Shown one piece after another: positions 33,655-43,625 of a DNA stretch of 64,000 bases. Source of the stretch: Ectobius pallidus (Eukaryota; Arthropoda; Insecta; Blattodea; Ectobiidae); contig CAXKWD010000006.1 in the NCBI GenBank assembly GCA_964059195.1, positions 174,280,825-174,344,824 on the forward strand, given 5' to 3'. Position numbers and translations under genes: made by a program. The notes beneath the pieces are model-generated. The model worked only from the letters and a program-made list of their open reading frames with translations. It made no database searches and was not told the DNA's origin. How positions within the stretch are numbered: the first letter of the stretch is position 1; each line of letters starts with the position of its first letter.

Positions 33655-34205
33655 AGGAAATGCTTTTTATGCAATTAAGAAACTCTTATCTTCTCATCTT
33701 CTGTCCAAAAATATAAAAATAAAGATTTATAAGACAATTATCCTGCCGGTTGTATTATATGGATGTGAGACATGGCCCCTTACATAATCTGAGAGTGTTC
33801 GAAAACAGGGGGCTTAGGAAAATATTTGGGCCTAAAAGAGATGAAAATGGCGACTGGAGAAAACTGCATAACGACGAGCTTCATAACCTGTACTCTTCGC
33901 TAGATATATTAAGGGTAATTAAATCACGGAGGATGAAACGGGGGAGGAAAGACATATCTAAAAAATAGTGACTGGGAGACTCTAAGGCAAAAAGACCACT
34001 TGGAAGACCTACACGTAGGTGAGAGGACAATATTAGAAGAGATTTAAGGGAAGTAGGATTTGTGAGGGATGATTGGAAGGAGTTAGGACAGAATAGGGTT
34101 GAATGGCGGGCTCAGGTAAGCGCGACAATGAACCTCCGGGTTTTATAAGATAGATAATATTCCTTTAGCTTGCTGAGGAAATGTCCATTTCTATTGAGTA
34201 AGTAA
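33655..34205 (+). mobile_element. LINE fragment, family L1a, best-preserved copy
   Basis: Frames on the plus strand give 'NAFYAIKKLLSSHLLS', 'LPVVLYGCETWPL', and from 33780 'NLRVFENRGLRKIFGPKRD', 'WRKLHNDELHNLYSS' and 'IKSRRMKRGRKD'. Frameshifted text follows ('LGRPTR', 'AQVSATMNLR'), then the shared 3' UTR ending 'gagtaagtaag'. This is the C-terminal part of a non-LTR retrotransposon ORF2 with an internal deletion near 33784. Dead. Confidence 0.88.
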
Positions 34206-34745
34206 GATAATTAAAGATTTATAAGACTATTATCCTGCCTTTTGTATAATATGGATGTGAGATATGGCCGCTTATTGATTAGGAACATAGGCGTACCGAG
34301 GGGGGGGTTTTGGGGGTTTGAACTCCCCCCATTGATTAAAAAAAGGAAAATTGTATAATTTTTTAAAGTCTGCCCATAAATTACAGTACTTAATACGAGT
34401 ATAAAGCGTGGGAAGCTTAAAACTCGTTATTTTGCGTCTTAATTTTTAAAATTTTCCAGGGGAGGACCCCCGGAAGCTTAAAACTTGTTATTTTGTGTCT
34501 TGATTTTTTAAATTTTCCGGGGGTGGACCCCCGGAAGCTTAAAACTCGTTATTTTGCATCTTAATTTTTAAAATTTTCCGGGGGAGGACCCCCGGACCCC
34601 CCTCTCCCTGGATGTTATAACCCCCCCATATGGTCGGCCTGGTTACGCCTATGATTAGGAAGAACATAATTTGAGCGTGTTCGAAAACACTGGTCTTAGG
34701 AAAATATTCGGACCTAAGAGAGATGAAAATGTGGATTGGAGAAAA
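34206..34745 (+). mobile_element. Second L1a LINE fragment, split by a hAT insertion
   Basis: Repeats the start of the previous fragment ('aagatttataagactattat') to 34277 and resumes at 34654 with 'gaacataatttgagcgtgtt'. Removing 34286-34653 and one duplication copy restores continuity with the L1a copies. It ends near 34745 inside the 'gagatgaaaatg' segment. Confidence 0.82.
34286..34653. mobile_element. hAT-type MITE with CATAGGCGTA ends and a triplicated core
   Basis: Ends CATAGGCGTACCGAGG / CCTGGTTACGCCTATG, with a perfect 8-bp duplication ATTAGGAA at 34278-34285 and 34654-34661. The interior has three tandem copies of a ~62-bp unit ('gaagcttaaaactcgttatt' to 'ggggaggacccccg'). Long G and C runs lie near the ends. 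Non-coding. Confidence 0.92.
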
Positions 34746-34769
34746 CGTAAATATTAATTTCTTAATATC

Positions 34770-34890
34770 TCAAAAAGGAATAGAGATATTAAAATCAAAT
34801 TTTAAATTTTAATTTCGGTTATCATTTTAATTTAGTGTGCAAACTTTCAAGTTTATAGGATCAATACTTCGGCCAGCCCTTTAGCAGCCA
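34770..34890. repeat. Dispersed repeat R5, copy 2
   Basis: Inverse counterpart of 26690-26840. Non-coding, class unknown. Confidence 0.5.
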
Positions 34891-35159
34891 ACATAAGTCA
34901 CTTTCTCTACACAATAAGATACAAAATAATAAGCAGATAATTATATGGCAAACCTTTCGCCACATCCTCACCACAGAAGCAAGTGGAAAGCCGATACACT
35001 ACTATACCTGCCTCGCCTATTAATGACATTCTCTTTGAACTTGTGATTATTAGGAGATTATAAAATAGGCTTCAATGATTCATTGATACATTAGCCAGTT
35101 TGGTAGGGGTAAGCTACTGTTAGCCTATTCCTTTCATACAACCAATAATGTTTAGCAAT

Positions 35160-35810
35160 ACCCCGAATGTCAACCAATGATGGCAGTTAATCGTATAATT
35201 TGCTTGCTAGGAACACAAGGATGCGATTTTATCTGATAAAGCGTCTGCTCGTTACTGGAAACTTGAAGTATCAGTATGCAGTGATTAATATGACATATGC
35301 TGCCAGTGAACAGAATAAAAACACATTATTTTATACAATATAAGTTGTTTGGAAATTAACTAATATAAATATGCATTGATTAAAAACACAAATTCGATTC
35401 GGTTGCTGTGCTTTTATTCTGTTCATCTGTATTAGGCCTATATATTTATGAGACTTTAGTTTGACTATTGCATTCATACAACCGTATTTAATATTGACCA
35501 ATAACGTTCGGATATAGACCGATCACGATCGTTGATCTCACAAAATGATTGAAAGTATCGCAAGGATGCGATTTTGCCTGATAAAACGTCAGCTTATTAC
35601 TGGTAATGTAAGGTATCTATATGCAGTGTTTAATACGTTACATGCTGCCATTAAGCAGCACGAAAACAGATTATTTTATAGAGCATAACTTGTTTAGAAA
35701 TTGAAATAATAGAAATGTACATTGATTAAAAACACTATTTCGATTCGGGGCAAGCCAGTTCGTGTGCTTTTATTCTGTTCTGCTGTTAGTTTACCTGAAT
35801 TAGGTTTACT
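35160..35810. repeat. Tandem duplication, period ~354 bp
   Basis: The segment from about 35206 ('aggatgcgattttatctgat') to 35440 recurs from about 35560 to 35800 with moderate divergence: 'atgctgcca', 'attattttata', 'cattgattaaaaacac', 'cgattcgg' and 'gtgcttttattctgttc' occur in the same order. No frame is conserved between the copies, so it is an aged segmental duplication or dimeric element. Confidence 0.75.
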
Positions 35811-35849
35811 ATATCTTATTTGCATCATTGATAGCACTGGCCACGACAT

Positions 35850-36085
35850 GGTAACTCGAATCAACTCATGGATGGTTGATTCACAGTATGTCATGATCTT
35901 ACAACTGTTAGTTTTGTTTTTATACAACAAAGCACGAAAGTAATTATTATTTGTATAATCCGTTACATTTTTATTCATGGAATAGTCCTAACAAATTAAA
36001 ATCGAGGAGTTTCATCAGATAAATTCGCTCCTGCTGCGTGAATCTATCGATAAACTCGTCAACTCTCGTGGGATTACCTATAAAA
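35850..36085 (-). repeat. Dispersed repeat R3, copy 2
   Basis: Inverse match to 12490-12690. On the minus strand it contains a 34-codon frame (positions 36074-35973, FIDRFTQQERIYLMKLLDFN and flanks) behind an AG. Since the other copy breaks that frame with a deletion, I treat it as repeat sequence. It directly follows the minus-strand exon at 36148-36425. Confidence 0.6.
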
Positions 36086-36147
36086 AAAATAGTCTATCAA
36101 CTGACAAATAAATACCCCACCGAAACTGGCTTAAACTGTATTATTTC

Positions 36148-36425
36148 TTAGACATTAATAGACTCTGATGACTGGGAAGGCAGAAGTAAATAATTCGCCA
36201 AGATCTGCGTGCAGTCCATGGAGCTCCTGCGCGCTGCCAGATGCGCAGTGAGCTCTCGCACAGCCGGATGTTCCGGTCCCAAATGTTCCTCTTCCACCAG
36301 GAACCGCAGAGCCTCCTTGTGGCAGAATTCATAACCAGCCAAGACCACCTCTTGGTCGTGGAAAGAATTATCCGATGCGTCGCTGTCTTCGTCTTCTGTT
36401 TCGTTGGTATCAGCGTCATGGCCAC
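36148..36425 (-). CDS. Terminal coding exon, Orange-domain-like (tentative)
   Basis: Probable last exon of a minus-strand gene: 91 residues then TAA, entered after an acceptor ending CGCAG (36430-36426), with two bases completing the first codon. G+C content is well above the neighbourhood. The peptide opens with an acidic linker (GHDADTNETEDEDSDASD), then VVLAGYEFCHKEALRFLVEE, EHLGPEHPAVRELTAHLAAR, and a short tail ending SSESINV. The 'AGY..C..EALRFL....' then 'R.L..HL' layout fits the ~37-residue Orange domain of bHLH-Orange repressors; the usual C-terminal WRPW/YRPW motif is absent. It shares C, E, A, L and two P at equal spacing with the exon at 22416-22679. An X-box-like GTTACTATAGAAAC lies 22 bp upstream. 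The alternative is an unrelated helical protein family. Confidence 0.6.
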
Positions 36426-36509
36426 CTGCGAATGAAATTATAAATGGTTACTATAGAAACTTGAGTGGTCTAAAATGTCATTTGTTTCAGATATTGCATT
36501 ACACATTAA

Positions 36510-36665
36510 ATAAGGAAACTGATTTGGGCAGGACATGTAGCTGGTAGGAAACTGTATAAGGTATTAAAGGAAAATCCCTCTAGGAAGGCCTAGGCATAGG
36601 TGGCAGGACAATGTTAGGGCTGATCTTAGGGAGATAGCATTGGGACAAGGAATTAGTAGGAAGAA
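36510..36665 (+). mobile_element. LINE fragment, 3' coding end
   Basis: The plus-strand broken frame reads 'LIWAGHVAGRKLYKVLKE', then after a shift 'GLGIGGRTMLGLI'-like text. 'WAGHVAG' and 'YKVL' are C-terminal phrases of insect LINE ORF2. It lies just upstream of the minus-strand exon, in its presumed intron. Confidence 0.7.
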
Positions 36666-37216
36666 ACTACGATTGGTGGGAGGAGAAATTTGTTGTTCTG
36701 TCGTTGAGTTCCTACGCACGCAGTAAACTTGGCAGCAAGCGTTAATGAAGAAAGAACGAAAAGAGAGGATAAGAATTTAGATAAGCCAGAAATAGAGTGA
36801 GAACCAAAGATGGGGCCACCGGATGTCTTCGTGCACAACGCAACCTTCACCGGGCACAGGGTACCGATCGCCACGACAGTTTTTAGTTACCTCCGCTACT
36901 TCGATCTCTCCCCGAAGATTCAAGTAAGAGAATACTCAAATGAAAAGAAGAATTTCATTATCTAACCCACCTGTTTTAAAGTAGATGTCGAACATTTTTT
37001 TGCCTCTAATTTATAGGAGAAATAGTCTAAATTTTACAACTTTTTTAAACACTTTTAGGTATAATTTTTTTAAAAGAATGGTCAAATTTTAACTTATGCT
37101 GAAATTGAATTAATTGAAATCAGAAAATTTATTTTACTACTTATGGTCCCGGCTGTATAGCTATTAATGTATATATGTGTTGAATTAGCCAATAATAATA
37201 TGAAAATTGTGGTTGA
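36666..37216. other. Intergenic or intronic, nothing identified
   Basis: G+C-richer to about 36900, then A+T-rich. No upstream exon of the minus-strand gene could be recognised. Confidence 0.35.
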
Positions 37217-37556
37217 GAATAATATAGGAGAAAAATTCCTCTGACACTGGGATTTGAACCCAGGACCATTGGCTATCCGTGCCAATGCTCTACCAACTGA
37301 GCTAAGCCAGAGTTCACTTCACAGCGCCAGACGGAAAATCTCTCCTATGACCTCCCATTAGGAGATGGAATCTCTCTCCTATTAAGGGCAATCAGTCATA
37401 GAAGAGAGGTTCCATCTGTCACTGGGAAGTGAACTCTGGCATTGGCACGGATAGCCAAAGGTCCTGGGTTCAAATCCCAGTGTCAAAGGAATTTTTCCCC
37501 TATAATATTATCATGTGTCCAACAGAGACAATAATCTGTGGTTCATGAATGCATAG
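37217..37556. mobile_element. tRNA-like fold-back element (SINE family 2)
   Basis: The left arm carries a minus-strand tRNA-like segment (box B inverse 'gggatttgaacccaggacc', box A inverse 'ccaactgagctaagcca'). The right arm repeats most of it in the opposite sense ('ggatagccaaaggtcctggg', 'ttcaaatcccagtgtc'). The outer ends 'aggagaaaaattcctctgac' and 'ggaatttttcccctataat' are also inverse. The structure can fold on itself over about 120 bp per arm. Confidence 0.8.
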
Positions 37557-37884
37557 CTGGGGAGATGTTAGAAGTCAAAAAGCGACCTTAAGTAAATAAA
37601 AATTAAAGGAAAAGTGTTTGAATTAGTCATCCAATGCCTACTGACGGCCGCACGCTATTCAATCTTCTGGCTTCATCTTTGGATCTCATTGTACTGCAAA
37701 CAGGTAGAATGTAAGCAAAAGTGTATAAAATACAACGATACTTTACAAGCATTTGACTTCTGAAAGTGAATGGACAATGTATAAACCCGTGCCGGACCGC
37801 GCAGAAAACAGTTGCCGTAGTGATCAAGCCCATAATTTATTCCTTACTACCTCGTTCTGAAAGTGCATACGAAATTTAATTTTT

Positions 37885-38400
37885 TCCGTCATCCCTATAA
37901 TATAAAGCCACAATGGCTGACTCACTCACTCACTGACATTAATGTTTGCCCACTTCCAGATGAGCTAGAAACTTGAAATTTGGTACACATATAGCTTTTA
38001 GGCTGTAAACCGCAGAAAAATTCCAAAAAGTTTTCTTTTTTTAATTTTTAGCCCTAAAAACCCCCGAAAATGTGCTTGGGTTCCATGGTAACGGTATTAT
38101 CAAACAGTGTTCACATAAGACTTTGAAAGGTAATAGCCTTTTTAAAAATTTTTAGTCCTAAAAACTCCCGAAAAAGGGATCGGGTCCCATGGCAACGGTA
38201 TTATCAAACAGTGTTCACATAGGGCTCTGAAAGTGGCAAAAAGGAAATAGCCAATACAACAGACTAAATACACGCACTCTATCTCCCATAGATCTTTTAA
38301 AAAACCTTTCCCGAAAACCTCAGCGGGGGTTTGGGGGCGGAGCCCCAATGAGCGAAGCGGTTTCTAAGATAAATTTACAAGAAAAGACTATACCTCATAA
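37885..38400. repeat. Dispersed repeat R4 with a local tandem duplication
   Basis: 37885-38045 is the inverse of 19985-20165 ('ctcactcactcactgacatt', 'gcccacttccagatgagcta'). Inside, 38049-38131 and 38155-38232 are direct copies: 'tagccctaaaaacccccgaa', 'ccatggtaacggtattatca', 'aacagtgttcacata'. The right end holds 'gggggtttgggggcggagcc', a motif common at the ends of short repeats. Non-coding. Confidence 0.65.
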
Positions 38401-39005
38401 GATACACTGTCATTTTAAGGCTTAAAGAATAAAGTACAATGTTATGCATCTTCATACTATTCTAAGTGCCCTCTAAGAAATTCTATTTTATAGAGGAAAT
38501 GTACATTCCGTAGAGATGAGATCATTGCCACAATTTACAAAGATTTACAACCGAAATGAAAGTTAATAGATTATCATCATCAGAGAAATGAATTCCTTTA
38601 CAATTTAAGCCTGAATATTTAGATAATAGGGCATTCCAGGGAAATTAAATTTTGGAAACAACTTGCTTTTATGTTCGTTATATAAAAAAAAAGAAATATC
38701 CCTCCCCCAGATAAATGTTACAGCCCAATTCAGAAGTCATAAAACAGAAAAGAAAGAAGACGTGTTTACTTACTTGAATTTCCAATGTCTTGAGAGTCTT
38801 CTAACATCTTGTAAAACATGCGTTAGTGAAGAAAACAAGAGAAGGTCAGAATTCCAGGAAGATATTTGCGCAGAGAGCAGAACGCAGCGTGCAGAAAAAA
38901 GCAGTTTTAATTAATAGCAGAAATTAATAATGTTCTGTTAGTGCGCTGTAGCTCGTGCCTCATCCACGCATTGAAGTCTCTCAACAAAATGCTGTTAAAA
39001 CTCAC

Positions 39006-39007
<2 letters not shown>
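38401..39007. other. Intergenic, nothing identified
   Basis: A plus-strand frame at 38663-38914 (83 codons, lysine- and glutamate-rich) has no recognised domain. Confidence 0.3.

Positions 39008-39093
<86 letters not shown>
39008..39093. repeat. (AAT)n microsatellite
   Basis: About 85 bp of nearly pure AAT repeats directly left of a hAT-type MITE, whose target duplication lies in the last units. Confidence 0.95.
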
Positions 39094-39094
<1 letters not shown>

Positions 39095-39103
39095 GCTAAT
39101 AAT

Positions 39104-39888
39104 TAGGAGGCGGATTTCTATGACCTAAAAAATAGGATATAGGCCTATGCCTGCATTTATGACCTAAAAACATTAAAATATGACCAATAAAAGTTAAAAT
39201 ATGACTTTACCAGTTACACATTGTGTATATTTTTTTAAGTTTCATTACAATACATTTTATTAAAGTATAGTGTTAAAAAAAGGTAAAATGTAAAGGTAAA
39301 GTGTTCCCTATAACAGGCCATGGAGGCCCAGAGGGTTCCAGGAGGTTGAGGCTCCCAGATTTTGGACATTCGGAACATGAAGGTGGTAAGGTTGTCAGCC
39401 TTACGCACCGGCCGCCTTTACCCCCAGGATTGCTCCTAGTACTCATTTCTGTGAGAGGCTGAGTCGACCCCAGGGCCATAGTGCCACCAGAAGGATTAGG
39501 CCAAATGAAAAATCTCAACGACCTCATTGGGAATCGAACCCGCGACCTTCCGGTTTGTAGCGCAGCGCCTCAACCACTACGCTGCAGCGTACCCCCAAAA
39601 TATAGTGTTAATTATTTAAAATATCTGTAAATTCTCAAAAAGTATCATTATAATGCAAAATTACAAAATATATTAAACTTCATAATTTCTTTAATATGCA
39701 CACAAAATATGCCAAAAATATGACCTAAATATGCTACAATAGTAGAAAATTTTCTAAATATGCAGTTATATGCACAATAAAAGCCGTTTCTTTTTCACCA
39801 GGATGCTTGGAATCGGGTTTAAATTAGGCGGAAACCTGAAATAATGCAAAGGGGAAAAATATGACATGTCATAGAAATCCGCCCCCTA
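39104..39888. mobile_element. hAT-type MITE, family C, copy 3, interrupted by SINE
   Basis: Ends TAGGAGGCGGATTTCTATGAC / GTCATAGAAATCCGCCCCCTA, with flanks CTAATAAT (39096-39103) and ATAATAAT (39889-39896), an 8-bp duplication differing at one base. Without the SINE at 39276-39600 and one copy of its duplication, the interior matches 17035-17504 closely. Confidence 0.9.
39276..39600 (-). mobile_element. SINE family 1, full length, nested
   Basis: Complete inverse copy: the 3' tail is at the left ('aggtaaaatgtaaaggtaaa'), and the tRNA-like head at the right has box B inverse 'ggaatcgaacc' and box A inverse 'ctcaaccactacgct'. Flanked by the 10-bp duplication TATAGTGTTA at 39266-39275 and 39601-39610. 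The uninterrupted site exists in 17035-17504. Confidence 0.95.
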
Positions 39889-40205
39889 ATAATAATAAAC
39901 AGCTTGAATTATTATATAAAATTCCAGAGAAAGTTGATCTGCAGATATCTTTAGGAAAAAACTGAATTATATGTCGTGCAAAAAACAAGCACCAAAATAC
40001 ACGGAAACCAAATATGGAAAAATTAAACGATTTTCAAAATTTAAATACCATGGTGAAATAATTCAAGGAAATGGGATTGAAACTAAAGCAAACAAAAGTA
40101 GATGCCAAAAAATGGAGACAGCATATCGGCTTACACAAAACACCTATAATAAAAAGTGCATGTCTAAATATACAAAATTGAGACACCATAACACTGTAAT
40201 AAAAC

Positions 40206-40678
40206 CAGTGCTTTAGTTGGAAAATATTTTTTGGGGGTACTCATCTTACTTCAAAATTTTCCATATCGCCTCATACTGAATGTAATCCTTCGGTTGACAT
40301 TTTCTGCATGCAGTTTCTTCTGCTGACCTATTGCCTCCTTGTAGTCATGACCTGACGTATGGAGCAGGATCAAAAACGTCTAGTGGTGGTCCCACACATT
40401 TTATGAAAACAAGGTGGCTAGCCAACATGTGATCTAAGGAGAAAGTAACTGTAGAAACGCGCACGAAGGTGAAGATTAGAACGCATATCTGTGGAGAATT
40501 TAATAGTGCTTGTAATTTTTGGTATTGAATTAGACATTTAATAAGTATTTTAGGACAATCTCGTTCCTGTACTGCCAGTACGACGTACCGGAGCACATAT
40601 TTTTCCCGGTATGGTAGAAGGAAAATAATTTTATACCGGTACGCAGTACCGGTGCGTACCGGCCCAACTAAAGCACTG
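40206..40678. mobile_element. hAT-type MITE with CAGTGCTTTAGTTGG ends
   Basis: Perfect 15-bp inverted ends CAGTGCTTTAGTTGG / CCAACTAAAGCACTG and a perfect 8-bp duplication AATAAAAC at 40198-40205 and 40679-40686. Inserted in LINE L2a, whose frame continues on both sides. The right part is rich in CCGGTAC words. The 132-codon minus-strand frame inside is not recognised. Confidence 0.94.
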
Positions 40679-40782
40679 AATAAAACCCGAGTGCCTTTAT
40701 GGAGCCGTGACTCTAATTTTGAACAGAAAAAACAGATGTACAAAATACACTAAAAAAAGAGTGCAAAATTATAGTTTTGATG

Positions 40783-40962
40783 AGTATATTATAGGAGAAA
40801 ATTTCCTCCGACACTGGGACTTGAACCCAGGACCTTTGGCTATTCGCGCCAATGCTCTACCAACTGAGCTAAGCCAGAGTTCAATTCACAGCGCCAGATG
40901 GAACCTCTCTCCTATGACTAACTGCCCTAATGGTCTACCTCACAGACAGACAAGTTATGACA
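40783..40962 (-). mobile_element. SINE family 2, complete copy
   Basis: Flanked by the 13-bp direct repeat TATAGTTTTGATG at 40770-40782 and 40963-40975. On the minus strand the tRNA-like part has box A TGGCTTAGCTCAGTTGG and box B GGTTCAAGTCC, between a 5' extension with 'gagagaggttccatctggcg' and a short tail. Its minus-strand orientation and clean duplication define the unit length of this family (180 bp). Confidence 0.9.
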
Positions 40963-40975
40963 TATAGTTTTGATG

Positions 40976-41125
40976 TTATATCTTTAAATATATACAATAG
41001 ACTTTCTTACAATATTAAAAATCTTGCTTTATCAGAATTCAAGAGGACAGTAAGATCAACATTGATCTCAAATCCTTTGTATATGTTGGATGAGTATTTT
41101 AGTAGCAAATTATTTTAAAGCACTA
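40976..41125 (+). mobile_element. LINE C-terminal fragment of a third family
   Basis: Open frame ending 'LALSEFKRTVRSTLISNP' and 'LYMLDEYF', then a stop. The 'SEFKR' and 'YxLDEYF' layout is common at the C-terminus of CR1/Jockey-type ORF2. The matching 3' end ('ctggcaaataaagatctatc') appears at 41782-41815, beyond the RTE-like insertion. Confidence 0.65.
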
Positions 41126-41184
41126 TTTTATCAAACTTTGTATGTGCATATATTACTTTGACGTTGCTATGCGTGAACCAGTTC

Positions 41185-41770
41185 AAATACTTATGAAGTG
41201 TACTGACGAAAGATGCCTATTGCACCAAGGAGATAAGATCAAGAATTGCCATGGCCAAGAAAGCATTTATGAAGAAGAGAACTCTGCTAACTAGTAGTCT
41301 GAACCTAGAGCTACGTAAAAACCTGGTGAAGTGTTATATTTGGAGTATTGCTTTGTATGGATCAGAGACATGGACTTTGAGGAAATTAGAGAAGAAATAT
41401 TTAGAAAGTTTTGAAATGTGGTGCTGGAGACAGATAGAAAATACAAAGTGGATGGACATGGTGACAAACGAAGAGGTTCTGAGTAGAGTGGGTGAGAAGA
41501 AGTCAATCATACACACAATTCGTCAGAGGAAAGCAAACTGGATTGGGCACATTCTCAGAAGGAACTGCTTATTACATGATGTCGTAGAAGGAAGATTGGA
41601 GGGTACAACTAGACTTGGAAGAAGAAGAATTCAGCTGTTGGACGATTTAAGGGAAAAGCGGAAATATTGGATGCTGAAGGAGGAAGCAGAGGATAGACAG
41701 TTTTGGAAAACAAAATTCGCGTACCAAGTTTGAAACCTGCCGGAAGGCAGAATACTTACTACTACTACTA
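41185..41770 (+). mobile_element. RTE-like LINE ORF2 C-terminus
   Basis: Longest open frame of the window's LINEs (41251-41733, 160 codons; a frameshift near 41230 separates the preceding text). Phrases 'IAMAKKAFMKKRTLLTS', 'WSIALYGSETWTLRKLE', 'KANWIGHILRRNCLLHDV' and 'GRLEGTTRLGRRRIQLLDD' are the post-reverse-transcriptase part of insect LINE ORF2. The N-terminal endonuclease and the RT core are missing (5' truncation). It ends with a (TAC)n tail at 41754-41768. Confidence 0.85.
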
Positions 41771-42262
41771 TACACTTTCATGTCTCTGGCAAATAAAGAT
41801 CTATCTATCTATAAGAGAAATTTAATGTCCTCGAAGCAAAGGTGAAGAATACAGACTTAGGAGTAAAAAGGAAATAAAAAACATATACAGACATTCATAG
41901 TGATATCAGAAAACGAAGGTTAAAAGTTTATGGACATATTAAACGAATAAATTCAAATAGGCTCACAAAACAAATATTGGAATTCTATGAAAGCAGAAGT
42001 AAAGCAAAAGTAGATACTATGAAATGGATTGGTGAAGTAAAAAAGACTTAAAACTGGCAGAAGATATTTTGAAAAGAGATAGCTTTAGAATCAATGTGCA
42101 TAAGTGGGAAGTTGACCGAAGAAAAAAACTGGAACAACATGGACAAACGAGAGGAAGGAAGCTCACAGCCAACGGATGAAAGCAATATGGAGTCAAAGGA
42201 AAACACAGAAACGGCTCTAAGTACTTTGCCTAGTCCTACATGGGCTCATGCGCGAACAAACA

Positions 42263-42265
<3 letters not shown>

Positions 42266-42297
<32 letters not shown>
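42266..42297. repeat. (AAT)n microsatellite
   Basis: About 30 bp directly left of a Helitron 5' end. Confidence 0.9.
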
Positions 42298-42298
<1 letters not shown>

Positions 42299-43167
42299 CT
42301 CTAAATATATAAAAGGCTTTGTCCTGACTGACTGAATGAATGACTGACTGACTGATTGAATAACTGATTGACTGAATGACAGGAATCAACGTACAGCCTA
42401 AACTATAACAGGTAGAGACTTTGAATTTTGACAGTACCTTCGTTTTATAATGTAAGTGCCCACTAAGAAAGGATTTTGAAAAATTCTGATTCTAAATGCC
42501 AAAAATTAAATGTGTTTGAAAGTACTTAATCCCTTTTTACAAAGAATTATCAATTCCAAATCACAGAATATATTGTTGCCAAATGGTATTAGGTGGGCTT
42601 GGAAAAAACAATTGAAATGCACTTTTGACAAATAAGGGAAGTTATCAAAATAATTCATGTTATAAATAAATATTACAGAATGAAATCCACTAAAATAATG
42701 GAATCACATAACTTTCTCTACCCTGGACATAGAGAAAACAAAACGAGGTATGGTAATGTGTATATTATTATATTATATCGCAGGTTTTTGGAGAGAAAAG
42801 TATGAAATGCTTTCTGTTTAATTTCATCTCCAAAACGGCTTTATGGTAACATAAGAGTGGGAAATTTCCCGCCTCGATATTACAATTTTATGTTACAGGA
42901 ATTTCTGTTTCTTCTTATTTAAACCTCTACCAGGCTTGCTGTGCACTGTACAAGCGATGGGATGCAAAATTCTAGATCCTCTATGAGCCATAAAAAACTA
43001 TATCAAGCGTTTTCTGAGGGAATAGTTTGAGTGTGATAAGTCGTTCTTCCTATTTCAAATTATAAATGCCTATATAAGGACCTAGAATTTAAAATTGAAA
43101 ATCCTTCATAAGCTAATTCCCAATTACAAAATACAAAACCCGGGCGACGCCGGGTCTTTTAAGCTAG
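42298..43167 (+). mobile_element. Non-autonomous Helitron, copy 2
   Basis: Starts TCTCTAAATATATAAAAGG, with short repeats of 'gactgactgaatg' near the 5' end, and ends in the hairpin CCCGGGCGACGCCGGG, 'tcttttaag' and CTAG (43164-43167) before T. Closely related to the copies at 53784 and 56911. Confidence 0.9.
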
Positions 43168-43625
43168 TTGTTTATAACAGCCTGCCGTAGTGCAGTATGT
43201 AAAATATGAGCATTTTTATCCTCGCTTGACTTTTATTCTTTACGGAAGCCAGCTATCCTACTGGTATTTTTTCCTCATTGATTTAGAGTCCACTGATGGT
43301 TTTACTTGGTGATTGCTTATATACCCACACACATTCAACTCTGAAACAGTTAATGCAAGGGCCCTATTTAATAAAAGTTACAATAATTTTACAGGTGACA
43401 TGATATTGTCTTAAAGGTTTACATTTTGACAATATTGTGTGTTTCATAAATGCTGACAACTTGACAAAAATGCCATGACAATTTTGTAGATTTCACAAAT
43501 TGTGGTTTCTCAAAACTTTGGCGTTGAAAGGTAAAAATCTGACAAATCTGTCAAATCTTAGGATAGGCTACCTACCATTTTATAAAACGTTATTTTTTTT
43601 TACATATTTACAAATTTATAGAAAA
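43168..43625. other. Intergenic, nothing identified
   Basis: A+T-rich, with no supported feature. Confidence 0.35.

Larger units (their letters stand above)
39897..42265 (+). mobile_element. LINE (family L2a) with nested insertions, decayed
   Basis: Pieces of one non-LTR retrotransposon ORF2: 39897-40205 ('YGKIKRFSKFKYHGEI', 'KMETAYRLTQNTYNKK', 'TVIKP'), resuming at 40679 with 'ECLYGAVTL', and 41830-42265 ('IRKRRLKVYGHIKRINSN', 'MKWIGEVKK', 'RGRKLTANG' across frameshifts). Reverse-transcriptase thumb and C-terminal phrases are visible; stops and shifts make it inactive. It is interrupted by a hAT element (40206-40678), and other LINE and SINE pieces (40783-41815) occupy the gap before the last part. 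Confidence 0.78.

Noticed and set aside
35973..36074. 34-codon minus-strand frame behind an AG, candidate extra exon of the Orange-like gene
   Set aside because: Belongs to dispersed repeat R3; the other copy at 12490 interrupts the frame, and no good donor joins it to 36148-36425.
40854..40876. Possible genuine tRNA gene on the minus strand
   Set aside because: Flanked by SINE extensions and a 13-bp target duplication, with related copies at 17970 and 37217; it is a SINE.
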